A DNA stretch of 64,000 nt from Campylobacter concisus (GTDB taxonomy: Bacteria; Campylobacterota; Campylobacteria; Campylobacterales; Campylobacteraceae): contig NZ_CP049272.1 of assembly GCF_003048775.2 (NCBI RefSeq), positions 1,116,001 to 1,180,000 on the forward strand, written 5' to 3'. Positions 39,215 to 49,243 of this stretch are shown piece after piece (position 1 is the stretch's first letter; every line of letters starts with the position of its first letter). The translations under genes and the position numbers were made by a program. Below the pieces are notes generated by a model. That model was not told the origin of the DNA. It saw only the letters and a program-made list of their open reading frames with translations, and did not search any database.

Positions 39215-40309
39215 ATGAAACCTATAAAATGGATAAGAATTTGGATTATAACGACAATAATTTTATTTATTTTAACCTTCTTGATAATTTTTACAATTAA
39301 TCCTTATTACATATATGAAGTAAACTTATTTAATTTTAGAAAGGTAACAATTTACGATAAATCAAGAGAAATAGAACCTGTAATAATAAAACAAATAAAG
39401 CCATTTTCAATTGCACTAGGAACATCAAGACCAAAATATGGCATAGATGTTAGTCATGAATATTTTAAACCTGTCTCATATAATCTTGCAATTAGTGGTG
39501 GAAGCATATATGAAAACAAACAGCTATTTGAACTTTCAATACAACAAAAAAATTTAAAACATGTTTTGCTATGCCTTGATTACAGGATGTTCAGCCAAAA
39601 AGATAAAGAGAATGATGGAATAATAAGTAATTCTAGTAAAATAAAATATATCTTTAGTCTTGATGCCTTAATGGATAGTTTTAAGACAATGTTTGAAAAT
39701 GGAAATGCCGCTGTTTTACATAACGGCAACACAATACTTTTTCTTAAGCATAATAATTATGCAAATGAATTCAAATCAGTAGAAAAAGATTATTACAAGA
39801 ACAATTCAAAAAATTATACCTATACCAACACTGGTAAAAATAGTTTTCTTGATTTTGAAGAGCTTTTGGAAATAGCTTATAAAAACGATGTGGATACGGA
39901 TATAATCTTTAATCCATCCCACATACGACTTTGGGAATCTCTTGATTATTTTATTGGACTTGATACTTGGTATAAATGGAAAAAGGATATCGTATTAACA
40001 GTAGAAAAAGTGGCTAAAAAATACAATAAAAAGCCATTTAGAGTAGTTGATTTTGCCGTTTATCACGAGATAACTAATGAAAAAATACCTACTGATGGTG
40101 CCAAAATGAAATTTTATTTTGAAAGTAGTCACTATACACCAAAACTTGGAAATATAGTATTAGATAGACTTATGAATAAAAGTAGCTACAAAGATTTTGG
40201 CGTAGAAATAACTAGTAAAAATATTGATGCTCACATAGAAAAACAAAAGAGCCTTCGAAGTAAATTTATAAACACTCAAGAATATAGGCAAGAAGTTTTT
40301 GGGGATTAG
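39215..40309 (+). CDS. SGNH-like membrane-anchored partner of the MBOAT acyltransferase
   Basis: A 364-residue protein with one N-terminal membrane helix (about residues 8-29) and a periplasmic domain. The segment ALGTSRPKYGID (Ser71 in GTS) matches SGNH block I and ESSHYTPKLGN (His306) matches the C-terminal block that holds the catalytic His, as in DltD- and AlgX-like proteins. These commonly follow MBOAT genes and complete acyl transfer on the periplasmic side. The gene is very AT-rich compared with priA or ispG and has a 130-bp AT-rich gap before it, which suggests transfer. AAAGGATAT precedes the ATG. Family assignment rests on motifs and context. Confidence 0.75.
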   Translation: MKPIKWIRIWIITTIILFILTFLIIFTINPYYIYEVNLFNFRKVTIYDKSREIEPVIIKQIKPFSIALGTSRPKYGIDVSHEYFKPVSYNLAISGGSIYENKQLFELSIQQKNLKHVLLCLDYRMFSQKDKENDGIISNSSKIKYIFSLDALMDSFKTMFENGNAAVLHNGNTILFLKHNNYANEFKSVEKDYYKNNSKNYTYTNTGKNSFLDFEELLEIAYKNDVDTDIIFNPSHIRLWESLDYFIGLDTWYKWKKDIVLTVEKVAKKYNKKPFRVVDFAVYHEITNEKIPTDGAKMKFYFESSHYTPKLGNIVLDRLMNKSSYKDFGVEITSKNIDAHIEKQKSLRSKFINTQEYRQEVFGD

Positions 40310-40343
40310 GGTTAAACAAATTTATTTAAAAGCCAAGATTTTA

Positions 40344-40349
40344 TATAAT
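40344..40349 (+). promoter_or_regulatory. -10 box before ispG
   Basis: Exact TATAAT 27 bp before the TTG start of ispG, within TTTATATAATCC. Likely promoter of ispG-dnaB-comEC. Confidence 0.6.
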
Positions 40350-40376
40350 CCCCAATAAAAATTTAAAGGTAAAATT

Positions 40377-41435
40377 TTGCAACGATACCCAACAAAACAG
40401 ATAAAAATTCGTAATGTTTTAATAGGTGGCGACGCACCAATATCCGTGCAGTCGATGACCTTTTCAAAGACAAAAGACGTAAAAGGTACGCTAGAGCAGA
40501 TACAAAGGCTTTATTTTGCAGGCTGTGACATCGTGCGCTGCGCAGTTTTTGACAAAGAGGACGCCAGCGCGCTAAAACAGATAGTTGCAGGCTCACCTAT
40601 TCCAGTCGTTGCAGACATTCATTTTAACCACACCTACGCGCTTATAGTTAGCGAATTTGTCGATGCTATCCGCATAAATCCAGGCAACATCGGCTCAGCC
40701 AAAAACATAAAAGTAGTCGTTGATGCCTGCAAACAGCGAAATTTACCTATCCGCATAGGTGTAAATTCTGGCTCACTTGAAAAGCAGTTTGAGGACCGCT
40801 ACGGCCGCACGGTGGAGGCCATGGTGGAGAGTGCGATGTATAACATCAAGCTTCTTGAGGATTTTGACTTTACAGATATCAAAATTTCGCTTAAATCAAG
40901 CGACGTTGAACGCACGATGCAAGCTTATAGAGCGCTTCGCCCAAAGACAAACTATCCATTTCACCTTGGCGTTACTGAGGCAGGTACGACATTTCACGCG
41001 ACTATCAAGTCCGCGATCGCTCTTGGTGGGCTTTTGCTTGAAGGCATCGGCGATACGATGAGAGTTAGCATTACAGGCGAGCTTGAAGAGGAGATCAAAG
41101 TCGCAAAGGCGATCTTAAAAGATAGTGGCCGCCAAAAAGAGGGACTAAATATTATCTCATGCCCAACTTGTGGGCGTTTGCAAGCTGATCTAATGGCGGC
41201 AGTAAAGCTCGTAGAAGAAAAAACAAAAGGTATAAAAGAGCCGTTAAACGTCTCAGTCATGGGCTGCGTGGTAAATGCGATCGGTGAGGCAAAAGGCGCA
41301 GATGTTGCCATAGCATTTGGCAAAGGAAATGGCATGATCATGCGTCACGGCGAAGTGGTCGCAAGACTGCCTGAGAGCGAGCTTGTAGATAGATTTTTAC
41401 AAGAGATCGATGACGAGATAAAAAGTAGGGACTAA
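40377..41435 (+). CDS. ispG: 4-hydroxy-3-methylbut-2-en-1-yl diphosphate synthase
   Basis: Iron-sulphur enzyme of the MEP isoprenoid pathway that reduces MEcPP to HMBPP. 352 residues, normal length for the bacterial short form. The N-terminal TIM-barrel part has [17 protein letters not shown] sequence and RINPGNIGS; the cluster ligands are Cys262 and Cys265 in CPTCGR and Cys297 in [11 protein letters not shown]. The start is TTG at 40377, with AAAGGT about seven bases upstream; no ATG is available before the conserved N terminus. dnaB follows ten bases later. Confidence 0.96.
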   Translation: MQRYPTKQIKIRNVLIGGDAPISVQSMTFSKTKDVKGTLEQIQRLYFAGCDIVRCAVFDKEDASALKQIVAGSPIPVVADIHFNHTYALIVSEFVDAIRINPGNIGSAKNIKVVVDACKQRNLPIRIGVNSGSLEKQFEDRYGRTVEAMVESAMYNIKLLEDFDFTDIKISLKSSDVERTMQAYRALRPKTNYPFHLGVTEAGTTFHATIKSAIALGGLLLEGIGDTMRVSITGELEEEIKVAKAILKDSGRQKEGLNIISCPTCGRLQADLMAAVKLVEEKTKGIKEPLNVSVMGCVVNAIGEAKGADVAIAFGKGNGMIMRHGEVVARLPESELVDRFLQEIDDEIKSRD

Positions 41436-41445
41436 AGGAAAAGTT

Positions 41446-42858
41446 GTGGCAAAGCAAAGAGTTAACGAGATAGAATTTACCAACCTTTACGACATTGATA
41501 TGGAGCGAGCTATACTAAGCTCCATTTTGCAAAACAACGATATTTTAGGTGAAATTTTTGACATTGTTAAGGCAAAGGATTTTTATCTAAAAGGGCATTC
41601 GCAAATATACGATGCAATGGTAGCTTGCCTAAATAGCGATGATCCTATAACTATGCCATTTTTAAAAAATAGACTTGGCGAAAAATACGACGAAGAGCTA
41701 ATACTAGATATTTTGGGCACAAATTCCCTAATAGACATTCAAAAATACGCAAACGAACTAAGAGAAAAATCCATAAAACGAAGTCTTGTAAAAATCGCTC
41801 ACAACATACCAAGCAAAGTAAATGAAGATAAGCCAAGCCGCGATATGGTCGATGATCTTAGCCAGGAATTTTACTCTTTGATAGAAGGTGGAAGCACTGG
41901 AGTTATAAAAGAAGGCAAAGAGATCATCATGAAAATGATGGATCATATTAATGCTCAAGCTTTACTTGGCGAGAAAGATATCGTTGGGCTTGATACTGGA
42001 TTTAAGAAGCTAAATGAAATGATAAAGGGCTTTAAAAATGGAGACCTCATCATCGTCGCAGCTCGTCCAGGCATGGGAAAAACGACACTTTGTTTAAATT
42101 TTATGAGTCAGGTTTTAAAAAATAATGCCGGAGTTGTTTTCTTCTCGCTTGAAATGCCAGCTGAGCAAATAATGATGAGAATGCTAGCAAGCAAGACCTC
42201 TATCCCGCTTCAAGACATAATGACTGCAAAGATGGATGATGAAGCGTTGGCTAGATTTAGCGATGCTTGCGAAGAGTTTGCTGCTAGCAAGCTTTTTGTA
42301 CATGATAGCGGCTATGTAAACATCCATCAAGTAAGAACACAAATGCGAAAACTAAAGGCTATGCATCCTGAAATTTCACTTTGCGTGATTGACTACATCG
42401 GTCTTATGATGAGTACAAATAACTACGCTGATCGTCACGTCCAAATAGCTGAAATTTCTCGTGGATTAAAGCTTTTGGCACGTGAGCTAGATATGCCAAT
42501 CATCGCTCTTTCTCAGCTAAACAGAAGCCTTGAATCTCGCGCAAATAAACGCCCTATGCTAAGCGATCTAAGAGAGTCAGGCGCAATCGAGCAAGATGCT
42601 GACATTATTCTTTTTGTTTATAGAGATGAGTTTTATCTAGAACAAGAAGAAAAAGAGAAAGAAAAACGCGCAAGTGCCGAGGGCAAAGAGTATAAAAGTA
42701 ATCATGTCTTTAATAAGCTTCAAGAAAAGGCTGAGATCATAGTTGGCAAAAACAGAAATGGTGAAACTGGCTCAGTTGATGTGCTCTTTCAAAAGCAACA
42801 CTCAAGATTTGAAGATATGTCTGCAATGCCTGTATCTGATGTTTCATTTGAAGGCTGA
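41446..42858 (+). CDS. dnaB: replicative DNA helicase
   Basis: Ring helicase of the replication fork, 470 residues. The N-terminal domain starts MERAILSSILQNN; the RecA-like domain has Walker A ARPGMGKTT (about 206-214), Walker B LCVIDYIGLMM, and the DnaB motifs LSQLNRSLESR and AIEQDADIILFVYRDEF. Start is GTG at 41446 preceded by AAAGGAAAAG. Its stop overlaps the comEC start by one base (TGATG). Confidence 0.97.
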   Translation: MAKQRVNEIEFTNLYDIDMERAILSSILQNNDILGEIFDIVKAKDFYLKGHSQIYDAMVACLNSDDPITMPFLKNRLGEKYDEELILDILGTNSLIDIQKYANELREKSIKRSLVKIAHNIPSKVNEDKPSRDMVDDLSQEFYSLIEGGSTGVIKEGKEIIMKMMDHINAQALLGEKDIVGLDTGFKKLNEMIKGFKNGDLIIVAARPGMGKTTLCLNFMSQVLKNNAGVVFFSLEMPAEQIMMRMLASKTSIPLQDIMTAKMDDEALARFSDACEEFAASKLFVHDSGYVNIHQVRTQMRKLKAMHPEISLCVIDYIGLMMSTNNYADRHVQIAEISRGLKLLARELDMPIIALSQLNRSLESRANKRPMLSDLRESGAIEQDADIILFVYRDEFYLEQEEKEKEKRASAEGKEYKSNHVFNKLQEKAEIIVGKNRNGETGSVDVLFQKQHSRFEDMSAMPVSDVSFEG

Positions 42859-44132
42859 TGCGTTTTAAAGCTTTAAAAAATAGAGAAATTTTTACTATAT
42901 TTTGCCTGTTTTGCCTTTGCGTTTTTTCTATAAATTTGGCTATTAGCTATCATAAATATCAAATTTTTATGGACAAAGGCGAACAAGAGCTAACAGCAAC
43001 CGTGATTTCTAGCTATGAAAAGCTTGGAGATGACGGCAAGAAAAGGCAAATTTTAAAGCTTAAAACTGATGAGTTTACATTTTATACGCTTGGAGCTAAA
43101 ACAGATGACTTTAAAGCTGGAGATAATATATTTCTAAGCGTCATAAATTTAGACGTTAGTTTTAAAGACTATCTTGCTTCCTCCTTTTACATGCCTAGCT
43201 TTTCACGCGAAAAACTGCCACAAAAAGCCACGCTAAATATCAATCAAAAATTACAATCACTAATCTACGCCCAGCATGAAAATAGTAAAATTTCACAGCT
43301 CTACTCGGCTCTATTTTTAGGCACAAGTATTGACGGCAAGCTAAGAGATGATGTCTCGCACCTTGGTATAGCGCATCTTATAGCCATAAGTGGCTATCAT
43401 TTAGGTTTTATAAGTGCGGTTATATTTTTTGTATTTAGGCCGCTTTTAAAATTTTTATATGCGAGATTTTTACCTTTTAGAAACTACAACTTTGATCTAG
43501 CCATTGTCGTTTTTATAGTCTTGTCATTTTACTTTTTTATAATAGGCTTTATACCAAGCTTTTTGCGAGCATTTTTAATGAGCATTTTAGGATTTTATTG
43601 CACGTTAAAAGGCGTCAAAATTTTAAACTTCAAGACACTTTTTATAGTGGCACTTGTTAGTATATCGCTCTTTCCACAGCTACTTTTTAGCATAGGTTTT
43701 TACTTTTCACTCATGGGCGTTTTTTACATATTTTTATATTTTAAACACCTAAAAGATAAATTTTCACCCTTCGTCCATCTTATACTTTTAAATTTATATG
43801 TTTGCTTTGCAATGGAAATTTGCGTGCTTTATTTCTTTCCGCTCATTAGCTTACAGCAGCTTAGCGTCCTTGCTATCAACTACATCTTTAGCGTTTTTTA
43901 TCCATTAAGTGCTGCACTTCATATCGCTTCGTATGGCGACATTTTTGATGGCTTGCTAAATAATGTTTTAAATTTTAGACTAAGCTCGACTAAAATTTTT
44001 GTGCCAGCTATTATTTTTATCTTTTATAATATCGCTTCACTTCTAGCTATAAAATTTAGATCCATATTCTACATTTTACCGCTGCTTGGGCTTTTGTGCT
44101 TTGCTATTGCTAGCTATAAAATTTACGCCTAA
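42858..44132 (+). CDS. comEC: ComEC/Rec2 family DNA-uptake channel protein
   Basis: Inner-membrane protein of natural transformation, 424 residues, with about 10 helices. The competence domain hallmark HLIAISGYHLGFISAVIFF is present, preceded by SALFLGTSIDGKLRDDVSHLGIA. It lacks the C-terminal metallo-beta-lactamase domain found in longer ComEC proteins, which is normal for Campylobacter. The start overlaps dnaB by one base; the 3' end overlaps the convergent EamA gene by four bases with no terminator in between. Confidence 0.9.
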   Translation: MRFKALKNREIFTIFCLFCLCVFSINLAISYHKYQIFMDKGEQELTATVISSYEKLGDDGKKRQILKLKTDEFTFYTLGAKTDDFKAGDNIFLSVINLDVSFKDYLASSFYMPSFSREKLPQKATLNINQKLQSLIYAQHENSKISQLYSALFLGTSIDGKLRDDVSHLGIAHLIAISGYHLGFISAVIFFVFRPLLKFLYARFLPFRNYNFDLAIVVFIVLSFYFFIIGFIPSFLRAFLMSILGFYCTLKGVKILNFKTLFIVALVSISLFPQLLFSIGFYFSLMGVFYIFLYFKHLKDKFSPFVHLILLNLYVCFAMEICVLYFFPLISLQQLSVLAINYIFSVFYPLSAALHIASYGDIFDGLLNNVLNFRLSSTKIFVPAIIFIFYNIASLLAIKFRSIFYILPLLGLLCFAIASYKIYA

Positions 44133-44992
44133 GCGATCTTCATACCATAAAATTTCATTATCTTGTTGTGAATTATCAAAGATATATACATTATAACAGC
44201 GCCTAAAATTAGCCTAGTTAAGTCTGTATCCTTTTGCCAAAAGACTAAATTTACGATGATGGCAGCTGGAATGAGAGCATTATTCATGATGGCAAGCACA
44301 CCGCTATCAACCTCGCAAGCACCTTTGTTCCACATAAAATACCCTAGCCCACTAGCGACCACTCCAAGCCAGAGAAGCACTAAAATTTGCGTTGAAGTAA
44401 GTGAAAATTTGGCTGGGTTGCCAAGAGTAAGAAGCGCAACGACAGCTACAAAAAATGCACCAAAGTGAAAGTAGCCAAAGACATTTTTTTGATCCACGTC
44501 AAATTTTTCTAAAAGTGCCTTATATGCGCTCTGCCCTGCTCCAAAGCAGATATTTGCCGCTTGCACTAGCAAAAAGCCCTTTAATACACCATCGTTTATA
44601 GCACCGTATTTTATAACCAAAGCTCCAAAAACCGCAACGCCAACGCTAAATAGATAAAGTGGTCTAAATTTAAAGCTAAATGCGTCATAGATGAGCGTCA
44701 CATAAAACGGCGTAAAAATGGTAAAAAGTGCGACTTCTGGCACACTTAGATACAAAAATGAATTGTAATAAAATAGATACATAAGTCCTATTTGCACCGC
44801 TCCGATCGCCATGATGCCAAATGCTAGTTTTGGGCTGATGCCACGAAATTTTGTAAATGGCAAAAAGACTAAGCTCGCAAGCGCAACCCGAATAAAAACA
44901 GCCAAATAACTATCAACCTTGCCAGCTAAAAACTCACCTATCAAACTAAAGCTAAACGCCCATAAAATGGTTACAAAGATCAGTTTATTCAA
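44129..44992 (-). CDS. EamA/DMT family transporter
   Basis: Ten-helix drug/metabolite transporter of 287 residues built from two EamA repeats. It starts NKLIFVTILWAFSFSLIGEF and has SVPEVALFTIFTPFYVTLIYDA in the first repeat and LWLGVVASGLGYFMWNKGA in the second. It is the last gene of the long efflux unit, overlapping the second TolC-like gene by eight bases. Substrate unknown. Confidence 0.88.
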   Translation of the reverse strand: MNKLIFVTILWAFSFSLIGEFLAGKVDSYLAVFIRVALASLVFLPFTKFRGISPKLAFGIMAIGAVQIGLMYLFYYNSFLYLSVPEVALFTIFTPFYVTLIYDAFSFKFRPLYLFSVGVAVFGALVIKYGAINDGVLKGFLLVQAANICFGAGQSAYKALLEKFDVDQKNVFGYFHFGAFFVAVVALLTLGNPAKFSLTSTQILVLLWLGVVASGLGYFMWNKGACEVDSGVLAIMNNALIPAAIIVNLVFWQKDTDLTRLILGAVIMYISLIIHNKIMKFYGMKIA

Positions 44993-46220
44993 TTATCACC
45001 TCGTTTATTTTTCTTGCACATTCGAAAAAGTACTCAAGTTTATTTAGCTCAAGTAGATCGCCATCAAGTATGAAATTTGCCCTATCACTAAAATTTTTCT
45101 CACTCACAAACAAAAATTCTTCATATTTTATCTCGCCATCAAGATAGCCATTTAGCAGATCAATAAAATCACTATCAAGCTTATCTTGCTTCAAATCTTG
45201 CAAATTTAACTTTGCACTTAAGCCTTTGATCGTGCTTTCTAGCTCTTTTAGGCGAGTGATTATCCTATTTTCCTCATCGCTTAGATCAAGTGCCGCCTTT
45301 TGCTCTTCAATGCGTTTAACTTGACTTTGCTTGCTAAGACTTAAGCTATCAGGTAGCTTCCACTCAAACTCCACTCTAGGCTTGTTCGCATCAGCGTAAG
45401 CGCCTATCATCTGCGAAGTCGTCCTCTCACCTTTTTTAAAGCTGTTATTATTCACACTTTGCGTATCTTTTAAGTAAATTTTTGGAGCAAATTTGCTCTT
45501 TTGCTTCTCATTTTCTTGCTCTTTTATAAATTTTTCTTGCTCCATTGCCCCAAGTTTTGCGCTTATATCATCTTTACTAAAATCAGGCATCATTATCTTT
45601 GAGCCAGCGTTAAAGCCGATCTCGCCGTTTGAGAGCAAATTTATCCTTGAGTTTAGCTCGGCTAGCTTAAGCCCAAGCTCGTCAAGCTCAGCTCTTTTTT
45701 TACTAAGAGTGAAATTTATCGCATCAAACTCAGCTTTATTTATCTCGCCATACTCAAACCAAAACTCATTTTCAGCCGCAGCCTTAGCAAAGCTATCGAC
45801 AAATTTTGTCTCTAAATTTATAAGTGAATTTAGGGCAACGGCATTAAAATAGACCTTTGCGATCTGAAAAGCAGTGAGGTTCATCAGCTCTTCATCTTTG
45901 TAGATTTTCTCCACACCTTTGTGATCTAAAATTTTATCAGCAGCCTCGCTCGCACCGCCATCAAAGATAAGATACTCAACCTTTGCCGTGATCGAGCCTG
46001 CCTTTGTCATATATCCGCCCTTTATCTCATCAGGTACAAAGGTATATCTGCCATCAAGGGATAAATTTAGCTTTTTACTCTTATTTTTATTTATATATTC
46101 ATTTTTATTAAATTCTTTTAAACTCTCAAGCCTTGCACTTTGCGCTAGAGCGATGATCTCTAGTAAATTTCCAGCCCAAAGAGGCAAAGCAAAGAGCAAA
46201 ACTGTTAAAATTTTCTTCAA
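44985..46220 (-). CDS. TolC-like outer membrane protein 2
   Basis: Outer-membrane efflux channel of the OEP family, 411 residues. A signal peptide (MKKILTVLLFALPLWAG) is followed by long coiled-coil helices with periodic LKELE and AELNSRIN segments. It is related to the first TolC-like gene of the same unit (both have YLIFDGGASEA- or FLLYDGGAREA-type strands), so the unit carries two outer-membrane components. Four-base overlap with the RND gene upstream, eight-base overlap with the EamA gene downstream. Confidence 0.85.
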   Translation of the reverse strand: MKKILTVLLFALPLWAGNLLEIIALAQSARLESLKEFNKNEYINKNKSKKLNLSLDGRYTFVPDEIKGGYMTKAGSITAKVEYLIFDGGASEAADKILDHKGVEKIYKDEELMNLTAFQIAKVYFNAVALNSLINLETKFVDSFAKAAAENEFWFEYGEINKAEFDAINFTLSKKRAELDELGLKLAELNSRINLLSNGEIGFNAGSKIMMPDFSKDDISAKLGAMEQEKFIKEQENEKQKSKFAPKIYLKDTQSVNNNSFKKGERTTSQMIGAYADANKPRVEFEWKLPDSLSLSKQSQVKRIEEQKAALDLSDEENRIITRLKELESTIKGLSAKLNLQDLKQDKLDSDFIDLLNGYLDGEIKYEEFLFVSEKNFSDRANFILDGDLLELNKLEYFFECARKINEVIIE

Positions 46221-49200
46221 ATTCTCTCCCTTTCATAAAATTTTCTTATAAATTTATCAAGATTATAAACCCATGCAAAGAGCACTGGCACGACAAGTAG
46301 GCTTAGCAAGGTCGAGCTAATGAGCCCAAAGATGATACTTATAGCCATAGGTGAGTTTGCCTCAAAGCCAGCACCCCTGCTAAGGGCAAGTGGCAACATG
46401 GCAAATATCATCGCAAAAGTTGTCATCAAAACGGCTCTTAGTCGCTTTTTTGCAGCCATTTTCACAGCTTCGTTCGCCTCCATGCCGCTATTTGCAAAGT
46501 GGTTTGCAAAATCAACCACCAAAATGGCGTTTTTACCGACCATGCCAAAGAGCAAGATGACGCCAACCATGACAAATAGACTAAATGGATTGCCGCTTAT
46601 AAAAAGGCCAATCACGACGCCACAAAAGGCAAGCGGCATGGCTAACATAATGAGAAATGGCAGCAAAAAGCTCTCATAAAGTGCAGCTAGCACCATGTAA
46701 ATAAGCACCGCACTAGCGCTTACTGTAAAGATAAAAGAGGCATTCGTATCGTCCATCAGCTCGACAAATCCAAGAAATTTATACTTGAAATTTGCTGGCA
46801 AAATTTCATCAAGCTTCTTTGAAATTTCATTTGCCACGCTATTTAGCGGAGCGTTATTTTTGGTATTTGCTAGAAATTTTATCTCATCAGCTCTATTAAA
46901 TCTCGAAATACTAGCTGGCTTTTGCTCAAAACTAATCGTCGCTACGTCACCAAGTGTCACGAAAAAGCCCTCTTTGCTTCTTATCTTGGTCTTTAAAATA
47001 TCATTTGTATCGCTTCTAAATTTATCATCAAGGCGCATATAAAGCTCATACTCTTTGCCATTTTCGTTTTCAAAAACAGAGACCTCGTTTTGGCCAAATG
47101 CGCTATAAACGGCGCTTGCAACGCTGGCTTTGTCTAAATTTAGCCTTTTTGCCTTATCTTCATCTATAGAAATTTGCACACGCTTTAGCAGATCTTCTTC
47201 GGGCGAATTTACGTCCGTTGCGTCATTTATCTCTTTTAGCATCTTGCTGATCTTTGGCACAAATTTCTCTAGATCTTTGCCATTTTCAGATGTGATAGTA
47301 AGCTTAACTGGTTGCACATCGCCACCTTCAACCACCGGAAGATCAGCCACGATGACGCTCATATCATCACTTTTTAGCTTGTCACGAAACCTCTGCATGA
47401 TAGCGTTTTGCCGCTCGTGATTAGCTCTATCTTTTAGCTCCTTTAGCCTAACGTAAGCCTTTACAAGATAAGGCTGCTTGGCGTCTGTGTAGCCAAGGAT
47501 GAAGTAGGCGTAAGCTACTTGCTTGTCTGAATTTACAAGCGCGATCTTATCTTTTAGCTTTTGCTTGCTAGCCTCCAGACTAAGGGCAGGATCAAGCTTA
47601 AAGTAGATATTAAACTCCGAGTTATCTTCGCTTGGCATGAAGTCACCGCCTACAAATTTAGCCAGCCCAAACGAGCAAACAACGACCACAATCGTTATGG
47701 CTAAAAATATGAGCTTAAATTTAAGCGCTAAGGCTAAAATTTTCTCATAGCCATTTTCAAGCGCCTCAAAAAAGGGCTCACTTTTTTGAAAAAAGCTGCT
47801 TTCTTTGGCATTTACAAACCTAGCACTTAGTGTTGGCACAAGAAAGATGCTCACAAAAAATGAGATGACGATGCCAGCTGCCACGCTCATGGCAAATGAG
47901 TTAAAGTACTTTCCAACGATGCCACTCATAAAGGCTATTGGCACAAAGACGCAAAGCAGCACGAGCGAGATCGCAAAGACGCTAAATGCTATCTCTTTTA
48001 TGCCTGCAAAGCTTGCTTTTAGGGCATTTGGCTCATCTTTTAGCTTACTAGCGATATTTTCGGTGACAACTATCGCGTCGTCGATGAAAATTCCGATGCC
48101 AAGTGTGAGCGCTATGAGACTTAGGCGGTTTATGTCGTAGCCTAGGGCATTTATGATGAAAAATGTCGCTACTATGCTAGTTGGTATCGCTACGACTGAG
48201 ATGATGGTGATCGAGAAATTTCTTAAAAAAAGATAGACGATCACGATGGTCAGCAAGACGCCAAGGATCATATCAAAGGCGGTTTGATCGATGTGCTTTT
48301 GTATCACTTCGCTCTTATCATAAGCTACTTTTACGTTGTATTCGTTACCAAGCAGGCTTTTAAACTGATCTAGCTTTGACTTAGCTAGAGCGATCATGGT
48401 TAGAGCGTTTGCGTCTGGAGCTAGCTCAAGGCCAAGCAAGACGCCATTTTTTTTATCCATTATCGCTGCTTCGTTTGCGTCTTTGTAAGCGAGATCAACA
48501 CTTGCGATATCTTTTAAAAAGACCCCTTGTTTGATCGTTAAATTTCTTATCTCATCTATGCTTTTGGCGCTAAAATTTGACTTGATCGCCATTTGGATTT
48601 TTTCATTTTCTATCTTGCCAAGCGGTGCTTTTAAATTTTCAACCTTTATCAAATTTGCCACTTCGTTTGCGCTAAGGGCATTTTTATCAAGCTTAAATCT
48701 ATCTAGTAAAATCTTCACCGCTGGCTCTAAAAAGCCATTTGTCTTAACCTTTGAAACGCCGCTAATGCGTTCTAAAAATGGCTTTGCCACGTCATCTATC
48801 TCTTGCATAAGCTTAGTTTCGTTGCCATCAAGCCTTGTGATAAAGAGGCTAAAGACAGATGAAGAGAGCCCATTTAGCTTTTCTATCTCGTAGTTTGCGT
48901 TTAGGCGTGCCTTTTGCATTTTATCGCGGACGTCATTTGTGGCGCTCTCTAGGTCTTTGTTTAGCTCAAATTCGATGCTAACTACACTTAGATTATCAAA
49001 GCTTGTTGAGTAAATTTTCTTGATACCTTCAATGCTTGAAATTTCATCTTCGATCTTTTGTGTGATCTTAGTTTTTATATAGTTCATATCGCCGTTTGCG
49101 TAGGTCGTGATCTTTACTATCGGGATATTTACCTGCGGATATAAATTTACATTCATCGTCTTTAGCGAGTAAATACCAAAGACAACGAGGCTTAAAAATA

Positions 49201-49243
49201 TCATAAGCGTAGTTATAGGGCGATTTATGGCTGTTTTTATCAT
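46217..49243 (-). CDS. RND family efflux pump inner-membrane protein
   Basis: Proton-driven exporter of 1008 residues with 12 helices and two large periplasmic loops. The first helix (ITTLMIFLSLVVFGIYSL) and the proton-relay aspartates Asp388-Asp389 in GIGIFIDDAIVVTENI identify the HAE-1-type subgroup. A C-terminal basic tail follows the last helix. It is flanked by the adaptor gene (four-base overlap) and the second TolC-like gene (four-base overlap). Probable substrates are hydrophobic drugs or bile salts; not shown by sequence. Confidence 0.93.
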   Translation of the reverse strand: MIKTAINRPITTLMIFLSLVVFGIYSLKTMNVNLYPQVNIPIVKITTYANGDMNYIKTKITQKIEDEISSIEGIKKIYSTSFDNLSVVSIEFELNKDLESATNDVRDKMQKARLNANYEIEKLNGLSSSVFSLFITRLDGNETKLMQEIDDVAKPFLERISGVSKVKTNGFLEPAVKILLDRFKLDKNALSANEVANLIKVENLKAPLGKIENEKIQMAIKSNFSAKSIDEIRNLTIKQGVFLKDIASVDLAYKDANEAAIMDKKNGVLLGLELAPDANALTMIALAKSKLDQFKSLLGNEYNVKVAYDKSEVIQKHIDQTAFDMILGVLLTIVIVYLFLRNFSITIISVVAIPTSIVATFFIINALGYDINRLSLIALTLGIGIFIDDAIVVTENIASKLKDEPNALKASFAGIKEIAFSVFAISLVLLCVFVPIAFMSGIVGKYFNSFAMSVAAGIVISFFVSIFLVPTLSARFVNAKESSFFQKSEPFFEALENGYEKILALALKFKLIFLAITIVVVVCSFGLAKFVGGDFMPSEDNSEFNIYFKLDPALSLEASKQKLKDKIALVNSDKQVAYAYFILGYTDAKQPYLVKAYVRLKELKDRANHERQNAIMQRFRDKLKSDDMSVIVADLPVVEGGDVQPVKLTITSENGKDLEKFVPKISKMLKEINDATDVNSPEEDLLKRVQISIDEDKAKRLNLDKASVASAVYSAFGQNEVSVFENENGKEYELYMRLDDKFRSDTNDILKTKIRSKEGFFVTLGDVATISFEQKPASISRFNRADEIKFLANTKNNAPLNSVANEISKKLDEILPANFKYKFLGFVELMDDTNASFIFTVSASAVLIYMVLAALYESFLLPFLIMLAMPLAFCGVVIGLFISGNPFSLFVMVGVILLFGMVGKNAILVVDFANHFANSGMEANEAVKMAAKKRLRAVLMTTFAMIFAMLPLALSRGAGFEANSPMAISIIFGLISSTLLSLLVVPVLFAWVYNLDKFIRKFYERERI

